The translations under genes were made by a program, and so were the position numbers. The notes under the pieces were generated by a model. That model was not told the origin of the DNA. It made no database searches and was given only the letters and a program-made list of their open reading frames with translations. From positions 52,178,968 to 52,242,967 of the forward strand of contig NC_060257.1 of assembly GCF_921293095.1 (NCBI RefSeq): a stretch of DNA of 64,000 nucleotides, in the 5' to 3' direction. Source of the stretch: Ischnura elegans (lineage: Eukaryota; Arthropoda; Insecta; Odonata; Coenagrionidae). Below are positions 37,240 through 49,907 of the stretch, in pieces; the stretch's first letter is position 1, and each line of letters starts with the position of its first letter.

Positions 37240-37735
37240 TTTAAATTCACCTTAAAAATAGTGCGAAGGGTTTTTGCATAAGGGTCATTCCATGTTTATA
37301 AAAATTCCTCAACTTTTCGAAAGGTAACACGTTGTTACTCACTAGTAAGGGCTGTCATTGTCTTTTATTGTAGCATGCGGTATTAGGTTACATGATCACC
37401 AGCCTTTCGCTCTTACATCACTTTTGTCGTGATGATTATCTCCTGGTGTTTGCCGAACATGATTTTCCCTTTTCCCATGATTTATATGTTTAAATTTGCC
37501 TTATTATATAGTGATAATGGTAATGCGAAGGACTTTGCATAAGAGTCATTCCATGTTGTAAAATAAATTCTTTACTTTTCGAATTTCAACACGTTAATAC
37601 TCACCAGAAATGGCTGTCATTTTATTTTACTGGGGCATGCGGTGGTAGGTTACATGATCACCAGCCTTTCGCTCTCACATTACTTTTGTCGTGATGATTA
37701 TCTCCTGGTGTTTGCCGAACATGATTTTCCCTCTT
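37240..37735. repeat. Local 245-bp duplication near the start of unit 6
   Basis: The sequence from about 37,240 to 37,480 is repeated in diverged form at about 37,481-37,735. Both copies contain catgcggt..taggttacat, gatcaccagcctttcgctc and gtgtttgccgaacatgat. The second copy resembles unit 1-type sequence at its left end, as expected for an exchange junction between two unit versions. Confidence 0.65.
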
Positions 37736-40130
37736 AATCTTCATTTCTCTTTCTATAACGTTCGTAGAATGGCAAAAATGAGAATAAAGAGTCGTATATG
37801 GTTAGCATTTTACCTATTAAATATAATAGAGAATCTTGAATCTTACCGCTTATAGAGATTATGCATTCATGGCAGACGTGATACTACTTTGATAATTTCA
37901 GTTGATGTGCCCTCAAATATAAGAAAATTCTTCTTTATCTCATCACGTCCTCATTCAGCTCATCACGATCTAATGAAGGAGTACCTCCCACCGCCATCGT
38001 CCGATGCACATTTCACCTGAGCGAAGACGCCATATTTCATGAAATCTCATTTTTTTTAATATTACACAACTTACTTTGCCAAATGCTCTTCATTTTATTG
38101 CTTTTAGACCTCAGTTTTAGACACTATCAATCTGTAAAATTCCTTTTCCTCTGTTATTATTTACTTGGTTACCGTGGGTGATGTTTTCAATACTACGTAT
38201 TTATCTTCAATTTTTTTTCATTTCTACACGACATCCCATGTATATCATTAACCAGTGATACATAACATTACCAATACTTCTCACGTATGTGGAAGGATGC
38301 GTTGAATAATTAGATAATCCTATCTATACACCGTGAATGGCGCCTTATATGGTCCACACGCAGAACGTTTGTACTAATAATTATAACGGAGTAGTTAAAT
38401 TAAGATAGGTAACTAAGTTTTAATATAAATATGGCCAGCGTTGATTATAGACTATTGCTGCAGTTATATGATTTCAGTTTTAGGTCCATTGTGGAGGAGA
38501 CTACACCGCATGTATGGCAAGGCAGTATGTGAGTAGCCTCGAGAATTGGTAAAGCGATGGAACCCGTTACATCGGCTGCCTTAGATTTTCTTACCCGCTC
38601 TGAAACCCAAGGAAAGGATGTTCATTCAATTAATGCCATACACTTGTTACTTTCTCACCGCTACTGTCTCTAAGAAAAAAAATCGTCAGGAAAGTAACCG
38701 ATGCATCTGGTTAGTACGCTGACAATATGAAGAAGGCCTTTAGGATCTCCAGTGGGGCTAACGAAAAATACAGTTAATGTATCTCGGGGGTCCTAAGTAT
38801 CTTTGGGGCTTTACCGGCGCGAAAGCTGTTTTTTATATATTCTCTGTTAGTGGTGATTAACTGACCCATTTTTTTGAAATGTTCACACGTACGCGAGTCA
38901 ATACGGTTATTGTAATGAAATTGGTACTGTTCCATAAAATAAATATGGAAAAATGGGTAATAGGTGTACTTATAGGCTTTTGGAGTCTCATTCTCATAAA
39001 TAGTTCATTGCAGAGATATATGCGTTGGTTTTTAGTAATTTTTGATAAAGATAGAGGGCCATAACTTTATCTATTGGATGGATTAAATGTTAATTGTGTA
39101 TTCCTTCATTCATCTCCCATACCTGAATATGTCTTCTTCATGGCATGTTTTTCCAAAATCTTCATTTTTATCTTTAGTCGAATACAAATATTATTAAGTA
39201 ACCGCTTAGTTAATAGTAGCCGATGGATTTTTAGCGTTGAAATAAATACATGAGTTTTGTGCCCGTAATTAGGATATCCGTGATTTTTTTTACATATTCT
39301 GAATGCATATATCTATTCTTATGTTAAAGATGTAAGAATAAGAATAACCCTATCATTTTTACTTGCTCTATATGCATGCAAGGAAAACTGCTTTAACAAG
39401 GATGAGCTTATTTGGGTCCGAAAAATATTTTCTTGCCCTACGAAGAAGCTGGTACTGAGTTTAAAAGGTTTTAGTGTGAGTGGTTGAAATGAGGTAGGCA
39501 AAATATGTGTGTTAAGGAATTTTAATGAAGATAATATATAATTAAATACTGAGGATAGTATTTTTAATTCTTCAATTCATCAATAAAAGGTTTTTGCGAT
39601 AAGAGGTTTCCCGTGAACACCCCTTCCAATCTTTATTGCGGATGTAATAGGTAATAAACCTCCGTTTCTGCGTTGTTCTTTTTCAAATTTTTAAGTCTAT
39701 CAAGTATTAAAATTGTCGCTTTTCATTATTCTTAAAGATAATTACTTTAACATATAGCTAATATAAAGAAGTTGTCAATAATAGAATAGAACCACTGGTG
39801 TAAATGAAAATAGGTACTCACAGCGAGTGGAAAATTCATTATACATCTGTTTTTTTATTCGAGATTCATGAGCCGCTTTGAGGACTTTGGTTCCAATAAT
39901 TTGCCTATATTTTGCATAAATTTTTGCTTTATATTCTAGTATCCCAAGAAGGTGTATGCCCTAGCTCATTTTTATTCATATATTAAAAGTAATGGAATTA
40001 TGAAAAGTATAACTCGTTTGCCAAATCGACATTTTTATTGGTTGGAAAAACAATTTTTTTTATCGGGATAGCATCATTACAAAGAATTCTTTATTCATTT
40101 TGATTGCCAATATAGTAGCCTGGAATGCTT

Positions 40131-40425
40131 AATTATCCATTGTCAGCGACTCATCTGAAACTAATTGAGATTGCTTAGAAATTTCCATGATGATGGCATT
40201 TCTTCGTACCTCATACGAATATCCAAAACCACATAATATATATATAATTATTGGGATAACAAGGTTTCCGTAAGTAAAGCTACCAACCATTGCGGCTATG
40301 TATTGTTCAAATTTTGAAAGTATCTATGTACAATGACTGGCGGGTAGAATATCAGGGGAAATTAACATACCAATATTATATAATAGAGTTTTCATTAGGG
40401 CATCATCAATATTCTCTTCATCCAT
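40131..40425 (-). pseudogene. Second array frame, unit 6 copy (several small length changes)
   Basis: Recognisable over its whole length, but single-base gains and losses in at least three places break the frame. In unit 5 the same region (about 32,440-32,700) is more decayed, and in unit 2 most of it has been replaced. Confidence 0.3.
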
Positions 40426-40758
40426 TTACATAACTCACTCTGTGTATCAACTCGAAAATCGATTTGAACATTGGATAGTAGACCTCACCCTCAGCGACCG
40501 AAAATAATTACCTTGTTTTCAGGAGAAGTTTCTTTCCTTTGTCGGTTTATATCTCCCTGAGAATTTACATTGTAGTTACATGAGCAACCCAGCCTAGATT
40601 AACGGGCACCTTATAGTTATATGCTAAACTTTATACTCCTTACCTTACCTCTCGCCGTGCAAGCCATTTAGAGATCAATAGAATCTCTTGAGTGTCATTC
40701 ATGGGTAAGAGATTTTTAAAATAAAATAAGTGAGACAAAAATTGCGGCAGACAAGAAA

Positions 40759-40803
40759 TTTTGAATGCATGCTAAACTGCATGCTTTCAAAAAACGATTT
40801 ATT
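40759..40803 (-). terminator. 3'-end module of array gene copy 6
   Basis: Hairpin 40,759-40,792, identical to the other copies, with AATAAA at 40,798-40,803 and the same spacer as copy 1. Confidence 0.55.
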
Positions 40804-40917
40804 TCATTTCAAAACAAAGCGAAATAGCAGAAACATTTAAATTTGAATTTAAACATTTCAAAACAATACGAAATTACACAAACGTTGAAATTAGAATTTC
40901 GACATCAATGGTTTCAT

Positions 40918-41325
40918 TCAATTGGAGGGAATATATTCCCAGCCTTCAGATATAATGAAACCATCATTCATGATGTGTTGGCTGGATATTGGCACATCAT
41001 TTTCCAAGATGACATTCAGTTCTTCTTGCAATATCACGGGTCGCCCCAAATTCTTCCATCTTTGGATGAGTGCGTACAACTCTTCCATCTTGGAAGTCTT
41101 CTTTCTCGCTGACTTTTCAGCTGGTATGACGTTATACATCGCCTCGTCCAGGTCGTATCCTCCCTGCTTCTTAATGGCGAAAAGCTGCACCTTCTCTGCA
41201 TGCACGCTGGTGTCCCCTCTTCTCCGGTCGCTGATCAACGTCGTCAGGACCATCATGAGGGCACTGGATGCCAATGCCACTGCATTAGATGGCTGCAACC
41301 ACTTCATTGCCTTCCGAATTCCCAT
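40918..41325 (-). CDS. Array gene, copy 6: unrecognised 135-residue protein
   Basis: The frame is intact at the right edge of the array. The 5' exon ends at 41,481 and the intron spans 41,480-41,348. Changes are L48, A50, D58, S72, A85 and G128; S72, A85 and G128 are shared with copy 4. A base-by-base comparison with copy 1 gave about ten amino-acid-changing and about seven silent differences. That is fewer changing differences than expected by chance but not strong constraint. AATAAA at 40,798-40,803. Confidence 0.6.
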   Translation of the reverse strand: MGIRKAMKWLQPSNAVALASSALMMVLTTLISDRRRGDTSVHAEKVQLFAIKKQGGYDLDEAMYNVIPAEKSARKKTSKMEELYALIQRWKNLGRPVILQEELNVILENDVPISSQHIMNDGFIISEGWEYIPSN

Positions 41326-41744
41326 GATGGACTTCCTTGCTTACGTCCTAGACGTAAAGAAAATGGAATAAAACGATAATCAATCAGTGAAAGCTAATTA
41401 CGCTCTAAAAATGAAGTATCATTTAAATTAGTCAGTTAAAATTTGGTGACCGTCAGAAATCTGTGTCGGTCTCAACTTACCTTCCACGAAGGGATTAGAG
41501 GAAATTCGTTTCCTGCTGGGCAGAAATGGAATTCTTTCCTTTCGACGTGTTCGGTGTAGTACTCCACACACACACACAATGATGGAAAGTTTCCAACAAG
41601 TATTTTGTTAGAGCTGAATTACTTTATAATTCGCTTGCAATCGCAATCGACTGTTCTCGCCAATTCGCTTTCAAGTGAATCGAGTGACGATTCCAAGAAT
41701 GTATCTTAGTAACGGGCTCGGGTCATTGTTGTGGAATTAGCATG

Positions 41745-42133
41745 TGGTTATAGCCCATACCTTATGGTGCGTTCCGTTTTAATTGATTGCGCTTTATATT
41801 GAATTTATTCTACAATAAATATTTTTAATATATTTATGAGTTGAATCGTATATAATTCGGATTCTTTTTTTTGGTCTTATGGCGACTAGGATATTCTGTA
41901 TGTATAGAAAAACATATTTTTTGTATGAAAAGACAAACCCGAGGAACTTTAAATGCTGCACACTTATTTATTTCAACATGAAGGTTGATTTAAATTTGTA
42001 GGCATAGAGCTTGCCCTGATATTAAGTACAGACGTGTGAATTCCGCATAATCTCTTTCAGTTCAAGCTTTTTTCTCTGAGGATACCCAAAATAAGAGGTT
42101 TTCCGTGGAGAATTCGAAGGGTTTTCTTGGCAT
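41745..42133. other. Right flank of the array (source of the copy at 30,236)
   Basis: This follows unit 6 and continues into DNA not repeated in the window after cttggca. It is the likely original of the segment after unit 4. AT-rich, no gene visible. Confidence 0.7.
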
Positions 42134-43125
42134 TGTAGCTCGGACCCTTCCATCGGAAGCCAAATACTCATCCACTTGGCCACCACGTTCCTCGTTTTCC
42201 ATAACTAGTTTATTTGTACTTCGGTGATATCGTTTTGTTTAGAGCTCCTAAAGTTGTATGCATGGTGAATGTTTATTTTTTAATCCTGGTTTATGCATGG
42301 CGCATCTCAATTCAATTTTTGGTAATTCGACAGTTATCTTATAGAAGTCATGTTATCGCGATATACCTTTACTCATGGTACTCAAGTTAATATCTTCATA
42401 AAAACTTCGTTTCTAATTAATAGCTTTTACGGTGTTTAACTCGATGGCTTCTGCTCATACCCATAACTTTTTACGCTGATTAATGGAGTTCCACGTAGTA
42501 GCATCTGTGCTTGATAGAAATGAAAAATGGATAGTTTTATTATTGTTTATAATTACAAGGTGAAAGATGCTTCTTTTGTTACATAAAAATGAATGCATCC
42601 CTGTTTTCATTCACAAATTTATTACGATAGATGAGCTTTGAATTATTCGTACAATTCCTTTCAAATTGATTAGTATTTTCCACGTTTCCTATAATTATCC
42701 TACGAAACAACTTTGGAGACTCAAATCCAAGTGAGGTCATGGGCAAAACGAGACCTTTTTGCTCCAATGAATGGCCAATCTTGTTTCGTGCTCCCATGAC
42801 AGTGGCCGTACAAATATTTCTAAGGATACAAAACCATTTGCATTAAAATTATTTCGTACATTAAATAACGAATTTTTAAAAGCAATTTCCGTAAAACTAA
42901 CTAGGAAACTATTTCAAATTGGCAGTTAGTAAGGTAGAATTTGAAGAGGGTATTTTTGGGGACAAAATACGGCTCCAGTATAAAGTCTCTATTGAAGGAT
43001 TGTTCTGAGGCTAGATAATCCTTAGTCAACGAATGTGACCCGTAATTCCTTTGCTCACAGTCATTTATTATCCAGCCGTGTGATTCATCCACTGGATTTT
43101 TCCCCGATCGTAAGTATTGATGAGG

Positions 43126-43423
43126 CATGGGCGCAGCCAAAAATTAAGGCTAGGGGGTTTTTAGGCGCAACAAATACTTTGCGGTGTTGGGTATTGCATA
43201 CCCGCCAGGGTAAGTGGGAGTTGCGGGGACCCTCCTCCAGAAAATTTTTAAGAATAATGGTTCCGAATGGCGAGTTTTACGGCTTTCTGAGGGATATTTG
43301 ATTAATCCTAAGACTTTTATATAAGTAATACTAAGCCATTAAGTAAAATGTATTAAATTTAAAAATTTCTCTGAGCTCTGGGGGGGTTTCAACCCCCAAC
43401 CCCTCCCCCTCGCTGCGCCACTG
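43126..43423. mobile_element. hAT-like MITE, copy 1 (298 bp)
   Basis: The ends are catgggcgcagc and the inverse of cagtggcgcagcgagg. It is flanked by tgatgagg (43,118-43,125) and tgataagg (43,424-43,431), an 8-bp duplication with one change. The interior is rich in runs of g and c and has no coding capacity. CA-G-GG starts with 8-bp duplications are typical of the hAT superfamily. Confidence 0.75.
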
Positions 43424-44125
43424 TGATAAGGAGTAACGTCTTTTGGTTATTGGGTCGTATGTCACTACTTACAGCACTTTAGGGAATGTGCAAGAAAGTA
43501 CCACGCGATCGCATTACACATCCTCGTAGTACGTCGCTGCATCGGTTGTTCGCTGAAAGTAATAATCTTTTTAGTTCGCGGAAGGTCTTAGATGGCGTCC
43601 AAAACAAGGGAATTCATCTTGTCTACTTTTCCGGGACTCTTTTGTCCTCGCAGGAGTTCTGCTATACATCACCTTGCTTCCTACGTCTCCCCCTTTCTTC
43701 CTGCACTAGGAATATCTTTTGACCTTGGCGTAAAGAATTGTTGCTCGGCCGGGAAATGCCATTGCTCAAAAAACATTGGCAGAACCTATGCATCAGCAAG
43801 CTAAAACGTCGTACTTGCTTCTTCGAGACGATTTGCAAGACGCTCTTGCCCAAAGCAAAGTCTCGAGTCAATCTGAACGGTTGAGGGAAATTGAATACGC
43901 GATTTTATTCTTCCCTGTCTCCGTTTGTGATTTTATTGTTTACTACTCGCCGCTGACGAAGAACGGCGCATCTCCGGAGGACTACCTTGCCTCTGGGCGG
44001 TGCAACGGTCCCCAATAACAAGTATGGGGAAGGCGCGGCGCAGCCGCGGTTGGCGACTCTCGCCTCCGATCGACATCGACTGGCAACGGCGAAGCCGTTC
44101 GGTGGGTCCTGTATGGACTTTTGTT

Positions 44126-44200
44126 AACCCATTTAAATGCGCGGTGAGTGACAACACGTTTAGAGTCCGACTTGAGGGTCCTCTTTAATAATATTCGTGC
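44126..44200. repeat. 75-bp repeat, empty-site relative of 49,497-49,945
   Basis: It shares acccatttaaatgcgcggtg, then gtgacaacac.tttagag, then cttgag and gatcctctt-like sequence with the locus near 49,497, where a MITE interrupts it. The repeat itself is of unknown origin. Confidence 0.5.
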
Positions 44201-44559
44201 ACAAGAGGATAATACATGATCCGGAGGCTTAGCAGAGAAGCGGTGGCCCTCTCGGATGGAGCTCTTGACGTCATTAAATTATCTGTGAAAGAGTTATGGC
44301 TGAAGTTTCAGATTTTTCACTGCGATTATCTAAAGAAGTAAGTCTCGAATCGAACACGGAAACATGCGGGTCCCTTTATTTTTCGAGCGTTACCACTAGA
44401 AAGCTCATTTTAAATTTTGAACGAGGGGAATTCTCTCACAAAGCCAAAGCATGTGACCTTCACCACCGTTCACGCGGAATGTTCGAAATTTATCACCGGC
44501 AAATACCAGACAAGCTAGGGCAAACAGGAGTGAATTTTAACTACTTTTAGATAGTAACA

Positions 44560-45314
44560 TCATTTATTTTTCACATCTACCATAGAATTACCCTTGTTTG
44601 CAACAATTGCGAGGCTCCTAGGCGAGAGACTCCGGTCGAAAACCCTGACCAGAGAAGCTTCGATAGTCGGTCCACCTCGTTCTAGGAGGAATGCCAGTCT
44701 ATCTGCGATAACGAGACCCTCCGCGATGGCCTGAATACACGCCTGCATCGCGTAGAGTGCGGTGGTGAGTCGAACTGTCTCTGGAGTACACTGTTCGTCC
44801 ATTAAAGCTTTGAGTTTAGCACGGTGCACTTCTAAAGGTGTCTGGTCCAGGCAAACGGGATCGGTTTGCGGACTTGCCACGTCACCAACAGGAGCAGCAC
44901 CAGCGTTGATAGGTGAACATGGCCCAGGATCGTCATCTGGTGAGACCACAGTTTCCCGCGACCCTTCACAGTCGTCTTCGTCAATGAAAGGAATATCATG
45001 GGAGGGTGAACAGGGATTAGTGTGCCTTCTGGAAAAGGATTTTGAACGCCGGGAACATGTAGCCTTGGACCGAAGAGTTGTGGGACTGCTCGCAAAAGGT
45101 CTGGAACTGTCTTCTTCGGAGATGCGGTGGTCTTCAGACGTCGGACTCCGTCCCCGGGAGTTGAAATTGCTGCAGCCCGGAGACAAACACGTCGGTTGCG
45201 TGCACAGGGGAACAAACTTGAAACGGTGCAGAGCGTCTTCCAAGTAGCCTTCGAAGTTTGACCGCTTGGTCTTCCTAGCCCCGCGTCGTCGCACTTTCTT
45301 CAGCTTGTAGTGCT
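44560..45314 (-). CDS. METTL25B-like: METTL25-type methyltransferase, last coding exon
   Basis: The acceptor TTTTTTCTTCCACAG precedes position 45,314. The exon enters in phase 1, which completes a glutamate codon begun in the exon at 54,663 and reads GMKEHYKLKKVRRRGARKTK. It then has SNFEGYLEDALHRF, a serine-rich, probably disordered stretch of about 110 residues, and a conserved-looking end with TPLEVHRAKLKALMDEQ and ASLVRVFDRSLSPRSLAIVA. The last motif resembles the C-terminal FDP..SPRN.A.VA motif of METTL25 and METTL25B, and the first fits the segment preceding it. The stop is TGA at 44,560-44,562. An AATAAA overlaps the last codons; another lies at 44,375-44,380. The assignment by motif is mine and moderate; the splice phase agreement is direct. 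Confidence 0.75.
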
Positions 45315-48300
45315 CTGTGGAAGAAAAAATAGATCAGTACTCACAGCAGTGAGTGACATACAGATCATTTTATCATGCATTTATCAGTTTATTTTATTGC
45401 GATTAGTATATTAAACTGCAATTAGTATAGCAAACTACGATTTGTTTACTACACTGCGATAGGGAAAATACTAACATAAATCAAAAAAAGTGAATTGCGA
45501 AGTAAGCTCTAAATCCGTTTTTTTTCAGCAATCAGTAGATGATACTGCTGAAAGTTAAGAAAACAATAAATAATATTTTCAAATGCAATTATTTCAAAGG
45601 AATCAAGTTTTTCGCGATATTTTAAAATTGATGGATTGTTTGCGTCTAAAATACCCATCTATCTAAACTTAATCAAAAAACCAAATTCGTGAAAATCGCA
45701 AAAAAATTCCTAATGTCTAATCAAACGTCGATCTAAGGTCGTGGTTTCGAGACATCATCATAGGTTTTTGGAAATGGCATCCCATACCGAACCTGGAACC
45801 ACCATAGAAATCATGTTATATAACATGTTGTTCCTTAAATTGACGTGAAAGTGAGGACAGATATATACACAGACAAACCGAATACAATAGCACCTTTTTC
45901 CCATATATAAGAAAATGCGCTAAAAATGAGAGACACGGAGACGTTTAAAACTGGCGGATTAGCAGCAGATAATAGGCGTATATTGGAAGAATAAGCAAAT
46001 AATTCGCAATCTGTCCAGAGCTCAGCCTGCACAATTAAGGGTATCCGACGGAAAATCAGGGTAGGCTTGCATTGGCCGAGGTTTGGGGAAATGCACTTTT
46101 GACTTTGGTGTTTAACCTGAATGTAATAAAAGTGAGAATCTCCACTTTGGTTGGCAACCATTCAAGAAATAATTTTAGAATGTTTCTGGAAAACCATCTT
46201 GCAGGGAGTTTGAACTATTTTAAATATACAATGCCTATCTTCTTCCTTGATTTTAACTTCCGTTCAGCAAACATAAATAGCTGATTTTTGTAGTTTACAA
46301 TAAGACAGGCATTTCTCCAAACATCTGTAACCTATTTGCCGTATTTCCTTCGGGTTTTGGCGCCGTTGATTCATTTTGGGAGACAACAGTTTAGCCTACC
46401 TTTTCGCCACATCAGGACCTGACAACGCCAGCAGAACGCGGCAAAAACTCGAAAAAAATACCGTTCCTACATCAACATAGTATTAAAAATTATGTCAACA
46501 ATTTTTATGGATCATGAATCTTTGTGGAATTTATGTGGACGAAGCGAACGAACAATAGAATTTAGCTTTAGCTTAGTAGATCAGAATAAGCTATTCTTTT
46601 TCCACATCGTTTTAATCAACCATAGCAACTCTTTTAAAGAGATAAAATTAACATAGGAATAAACAACACCCAACATTGGGCGAATGTAGTACTCGAACAG
46701 GATAAAAGACGGCATCACTTGCGCCGTCAAAGACGGGAAAACTGGCATTGACCGCTAAAACCTAATATTTACACATTTTTTCATAGAAATCTTAACACGC
46801 AGAAGAACCAGTACAGGTAACCAGCAAATCTGCTCCGAGGCAAATTTCTAGCTTAGTTCTTTCGCAGTGGTCAAGAAAGATTGGGAGGAAAGCGTTGATA
46901 CGAGCTTTACTGAGTGGACTACGGTCATGACCTTTCCTCCGACCCCCCTAAGCTTCCCTCACTTCCGTCGAAGTGGTTTGGTAGAACGCGGGGGTGGATA
47001 TTAGCGGGAGATGGGGGTGTTGGAATCGGCTCAGCGAATTAAATGGCCCCAACCCTATTCAACGAGGCGTAACCTTCGATCGGAGAGGTAAAAAGGCTAA
47101 GGACCCCCTTTTAGGGGAAAAGTCGTTAGTCGGAGGAATCGAGAGAAAAACCGTTGTAATCACCATTGGCCGTTTTTTTGAAGACGGAAATAGAAATTAA
47201 AGGGATTTACAATTAAACCGACCCGAGTCACAAAAGGTTAAAGCGGTGTCCCAATTCGCCAATTGGGTACCTAATAAATCCCAGGATTCGGACAGGACGC
47301 CATCTTGGAATGGTGCGAATTTACTTATTACTTATTTTTACCCTTTAACCTACTTATTACCAACTTTTAAGTTATTTACTTATATCTAAATACGCTATAA
47401 CTGACTTCCTAATCTTCGTACGCTAGGCAGCATAAGACAGCGAATTTAGGTACCTTTCTTGGCCGCAAGATTTGGATATCGACGAGTGCATCTTTTTCCC
47501 ATGAATCAAAGCGTGGGAAGCGTTTTCGGGAAGAAGTCAGAGAAAGTGCAACATGGCTGCCAGCGAGGGAAAGTATTTTGCTCATAAGTAGTGTCCATAT
47601 TTTTAGACTTTCTTGGGTGCTTGGTAATTTTTGTTTCGTTTATAGCAACGAAATATCATTCACAGGAAGTGTTGACATGCCGGAGAAATTCATTATGATT
47701 AGAAAATAGAAGAAAGAAAACAGACCTTAAAATATCAAACTAGAAAGTAAATTGCTAAAAAAAACGACGCACTTCAAAAAGAGTGTTTAGTAAAGAGAAC
47801 GATTGGAATACTATCAACTACATAAAAAGGAATATACGCAAACCTTTTGCAACAAAATGCGTTATTAACTACAATAGGAACGCGAAAAACTAAATTTTGA
47901 CCTAAAGCTACAAGAAAAAATACCCCAACTATATCTTTGACAAAAACACAAGGGTTGCATAGTTTACTTAAAGGATGGGAAAATTCTTTTCTCCGACCAT
48001 CAAAACTCAAAATCCACACAACTGCACGAGAATGTTAACAATATGGAATGTGAAGGCTTTCGTTCATGACTTGTTCAATTCATTCCAAATTCCTCCTGTT
48101 GTTCATTGGTTTCCGAAGCCGTTGTGAGCCGAAAAGCGTCGGACGTATTAAATAATTATTGAAAAGAGCAACAACCTTTTATTTCAACACATCGAGCTTC
48201 CACTATATAAAGCCTGGATCGGTTGAATTGCCGTAGTGTTTAGTGACGCCGTCCAGGGATGTAGCCAGGGTAGGGCTTTGGGGTCTTCAGCCCCCTTCCC

Positions 48301-49548
48301 CCCCTGAAATTTGTTGGCCCCTTGTAGCCATTTCCCACAATACACATGCTTAAGGGATACTCAGGGTCACCTATTCTCTAACACTCCGTTTTTTTTATAC
48401 AATTGCAAATCACCATGAAGGTACGAGCGATTTTTCTGCAGAATGCAAACCGGTTGCCGGAACGGCTAGCGTGCAAATATGGGCACACCCCCTCAAGCAG
48501 GAACGAGTCAACAGAATTTTAAAACTACGTGTATATCTGAATGCTTGGGCAGTAATTAAGTAGTTTTACGGTTAATATCTGGCACTTAATCACTTAGAAG
48601 AAGCATATCGATAATTATAAATCAAGAGTTAAAAATACTAGCAAAATCCGGCGGATTTCGGGAAAGAACGCCTAAGGAGATTAGTCCGTAATGAAATAAA
48701 TACTTGCGATTTTCCACTATCATAAAATTTATGACTTAGTAACTATATTAATGTACAGCTAATTTAAATAACGCTTTGATTGACCAGTAGTAAATTTTAT
48801 AATCGTGGAAAATTGCAAGTATTGATTTCAATATGCAAAAATTCCACTCCACCAAGCTTGAATCTTTGAATTTTGTTTAATCCATCAAGACTTCGTCCGC
48901 ATCGGTAAAAACCAACGATGACCATAAACTTAAGCGCTATACGAACGAAATTTGTAGTTAATGTTATGATATTAATGCTTTGATTAACCATTAATTAAGC
49001 TTTAATTAAACCATTTATGCGAAACATTTTCTAGATAAATTTTGTTGCTAACTTTTCTGAGGAGAATTTATGCAATGCCTTCTGTTGCTACTGCGCAGCT
49101 GGAGGGGAGTCGGCCGGCGGGACCTCTCCCTAGCGGTCAGCTGATTGATATGGTGAGAATCTGAGTCGCTCTATGTTTCAGTGCTATGCTCAAGGGGACT
49201 GCATACAGGAGGCCAAATTCCACCCCATAGCAATCCGATTTCTGTTGCCACTTCGGTCGCATTTTATTTGGTTTTCAAACATGTCTCCGGGGCTGTGATG
49301 AGTGCAATACGATCCACTTTTTTGCTATATTTTTCAGTATAATATTTGTATTTTTGAGGAATAGGATTAAAAAGTCATGAATTTGATAGATTACATCGTC
49401 ATGAATATAAAATTTGGTTAACACACCAACTTATACCTCATTTCCCCGTGAGACACAGATCTTTTTGCCCGTCAGCGACGCAAGTGGTGGCTTTTTTAAC
49501 CCATTTAAATGCGCGGTGGGTGACAACACATTTAGAGGCCATCTTGAG

Positions 49549-49907
49549 CAGGGGCGCAGCTAAGAATTAATGCTAGGGGCGGTTTTAGGCGCAGCTAATA
49601 CTTTGGGGTGTGGGGGTATTGCATACCCGCAAGGGTAAGTGGGAGTTGCGGGGGTCCTCCTCCAGAAAAATTTTAAGATTAATGGTTCAAAATGGCGAGT
49701 TTTACGGCTATCTGAGGGATATTTGATTAATCCTAACACTATTCCATAAGTAATACTAATCCATTAAATTAATTTGCCATTCCAAAAATCCATTAATTAA
49801 AAATTAATTTCTAAGTTTAATCCATTAAAAATGGATTTAATTTAGAAATTTCTCTGAGCTCTGGGGGGGGGGTTTATCCCCCAAAACCCCCCCTCGCTGC
49901 GCCACTG
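49549..49907. mobile_element. hAT-like MITE, copy 2 (359 bp)
   Basis: The ends are caggggcgcagc and the inverse of cagtggcgcagcgagg, flanked by atcttgag (49,541-49,548) and atcttgat (49,908-49,915). It shares its interior order with copy 1 (ttgcatacccgc, ggcgagttttacgg, gagggatatttgattaat, tttctctgagctctggggg) but has an extra, partly repetitive stretch of aattaatttctaag type. It sits inside the repeat that is uninterrupted at 44,126. Confidence 0.8.

Larger units (their letters stand above)
37100..41744. repeat. Tandem array unit 6 (last, right edge of array)
   Basis: It runs from a unit start through the 135-codon gene and then passes into single-copy DNA. Near its start about 245 bp are duplicated (37,240-37,480 and 37,481-37,735). 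Upstream of the gene it is closest to units 4, 1 and 3, but it lacks the LINE fragment of units 1 and 3. Confidence 0.8.
42134..44559. other. Single-copy DNA between the array and the methyltransferase gene
   Basis: No coding exon is convincing here. It contains a hAT-like MITE (43,126-43,423). GC content rises from about 43,480 to the gene end. A 75-bp stretch (44,126-44,200, acccatttaaatgcgcggtg..) has a second copy near 49,497. A possible AATAAA for the methyltransferase gene lies at 44,375-44,380. Confidence 0.6.

Noticed and set aside
43486-44188. Several overlapping plus- and minus-strand frames in the GC-richer DNA before the methyltransferase gene.
   Set aside because: No frame dominates, none has splice or poly(A) context, and open frames are expected in GC-richer DNA.
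47774-48019. 81-codon minus-strand frame with many aromatic residues.
   Set aside because: It lies in an AT-rich intron without splice signals or recognisable motifs and is likely a chance frame.
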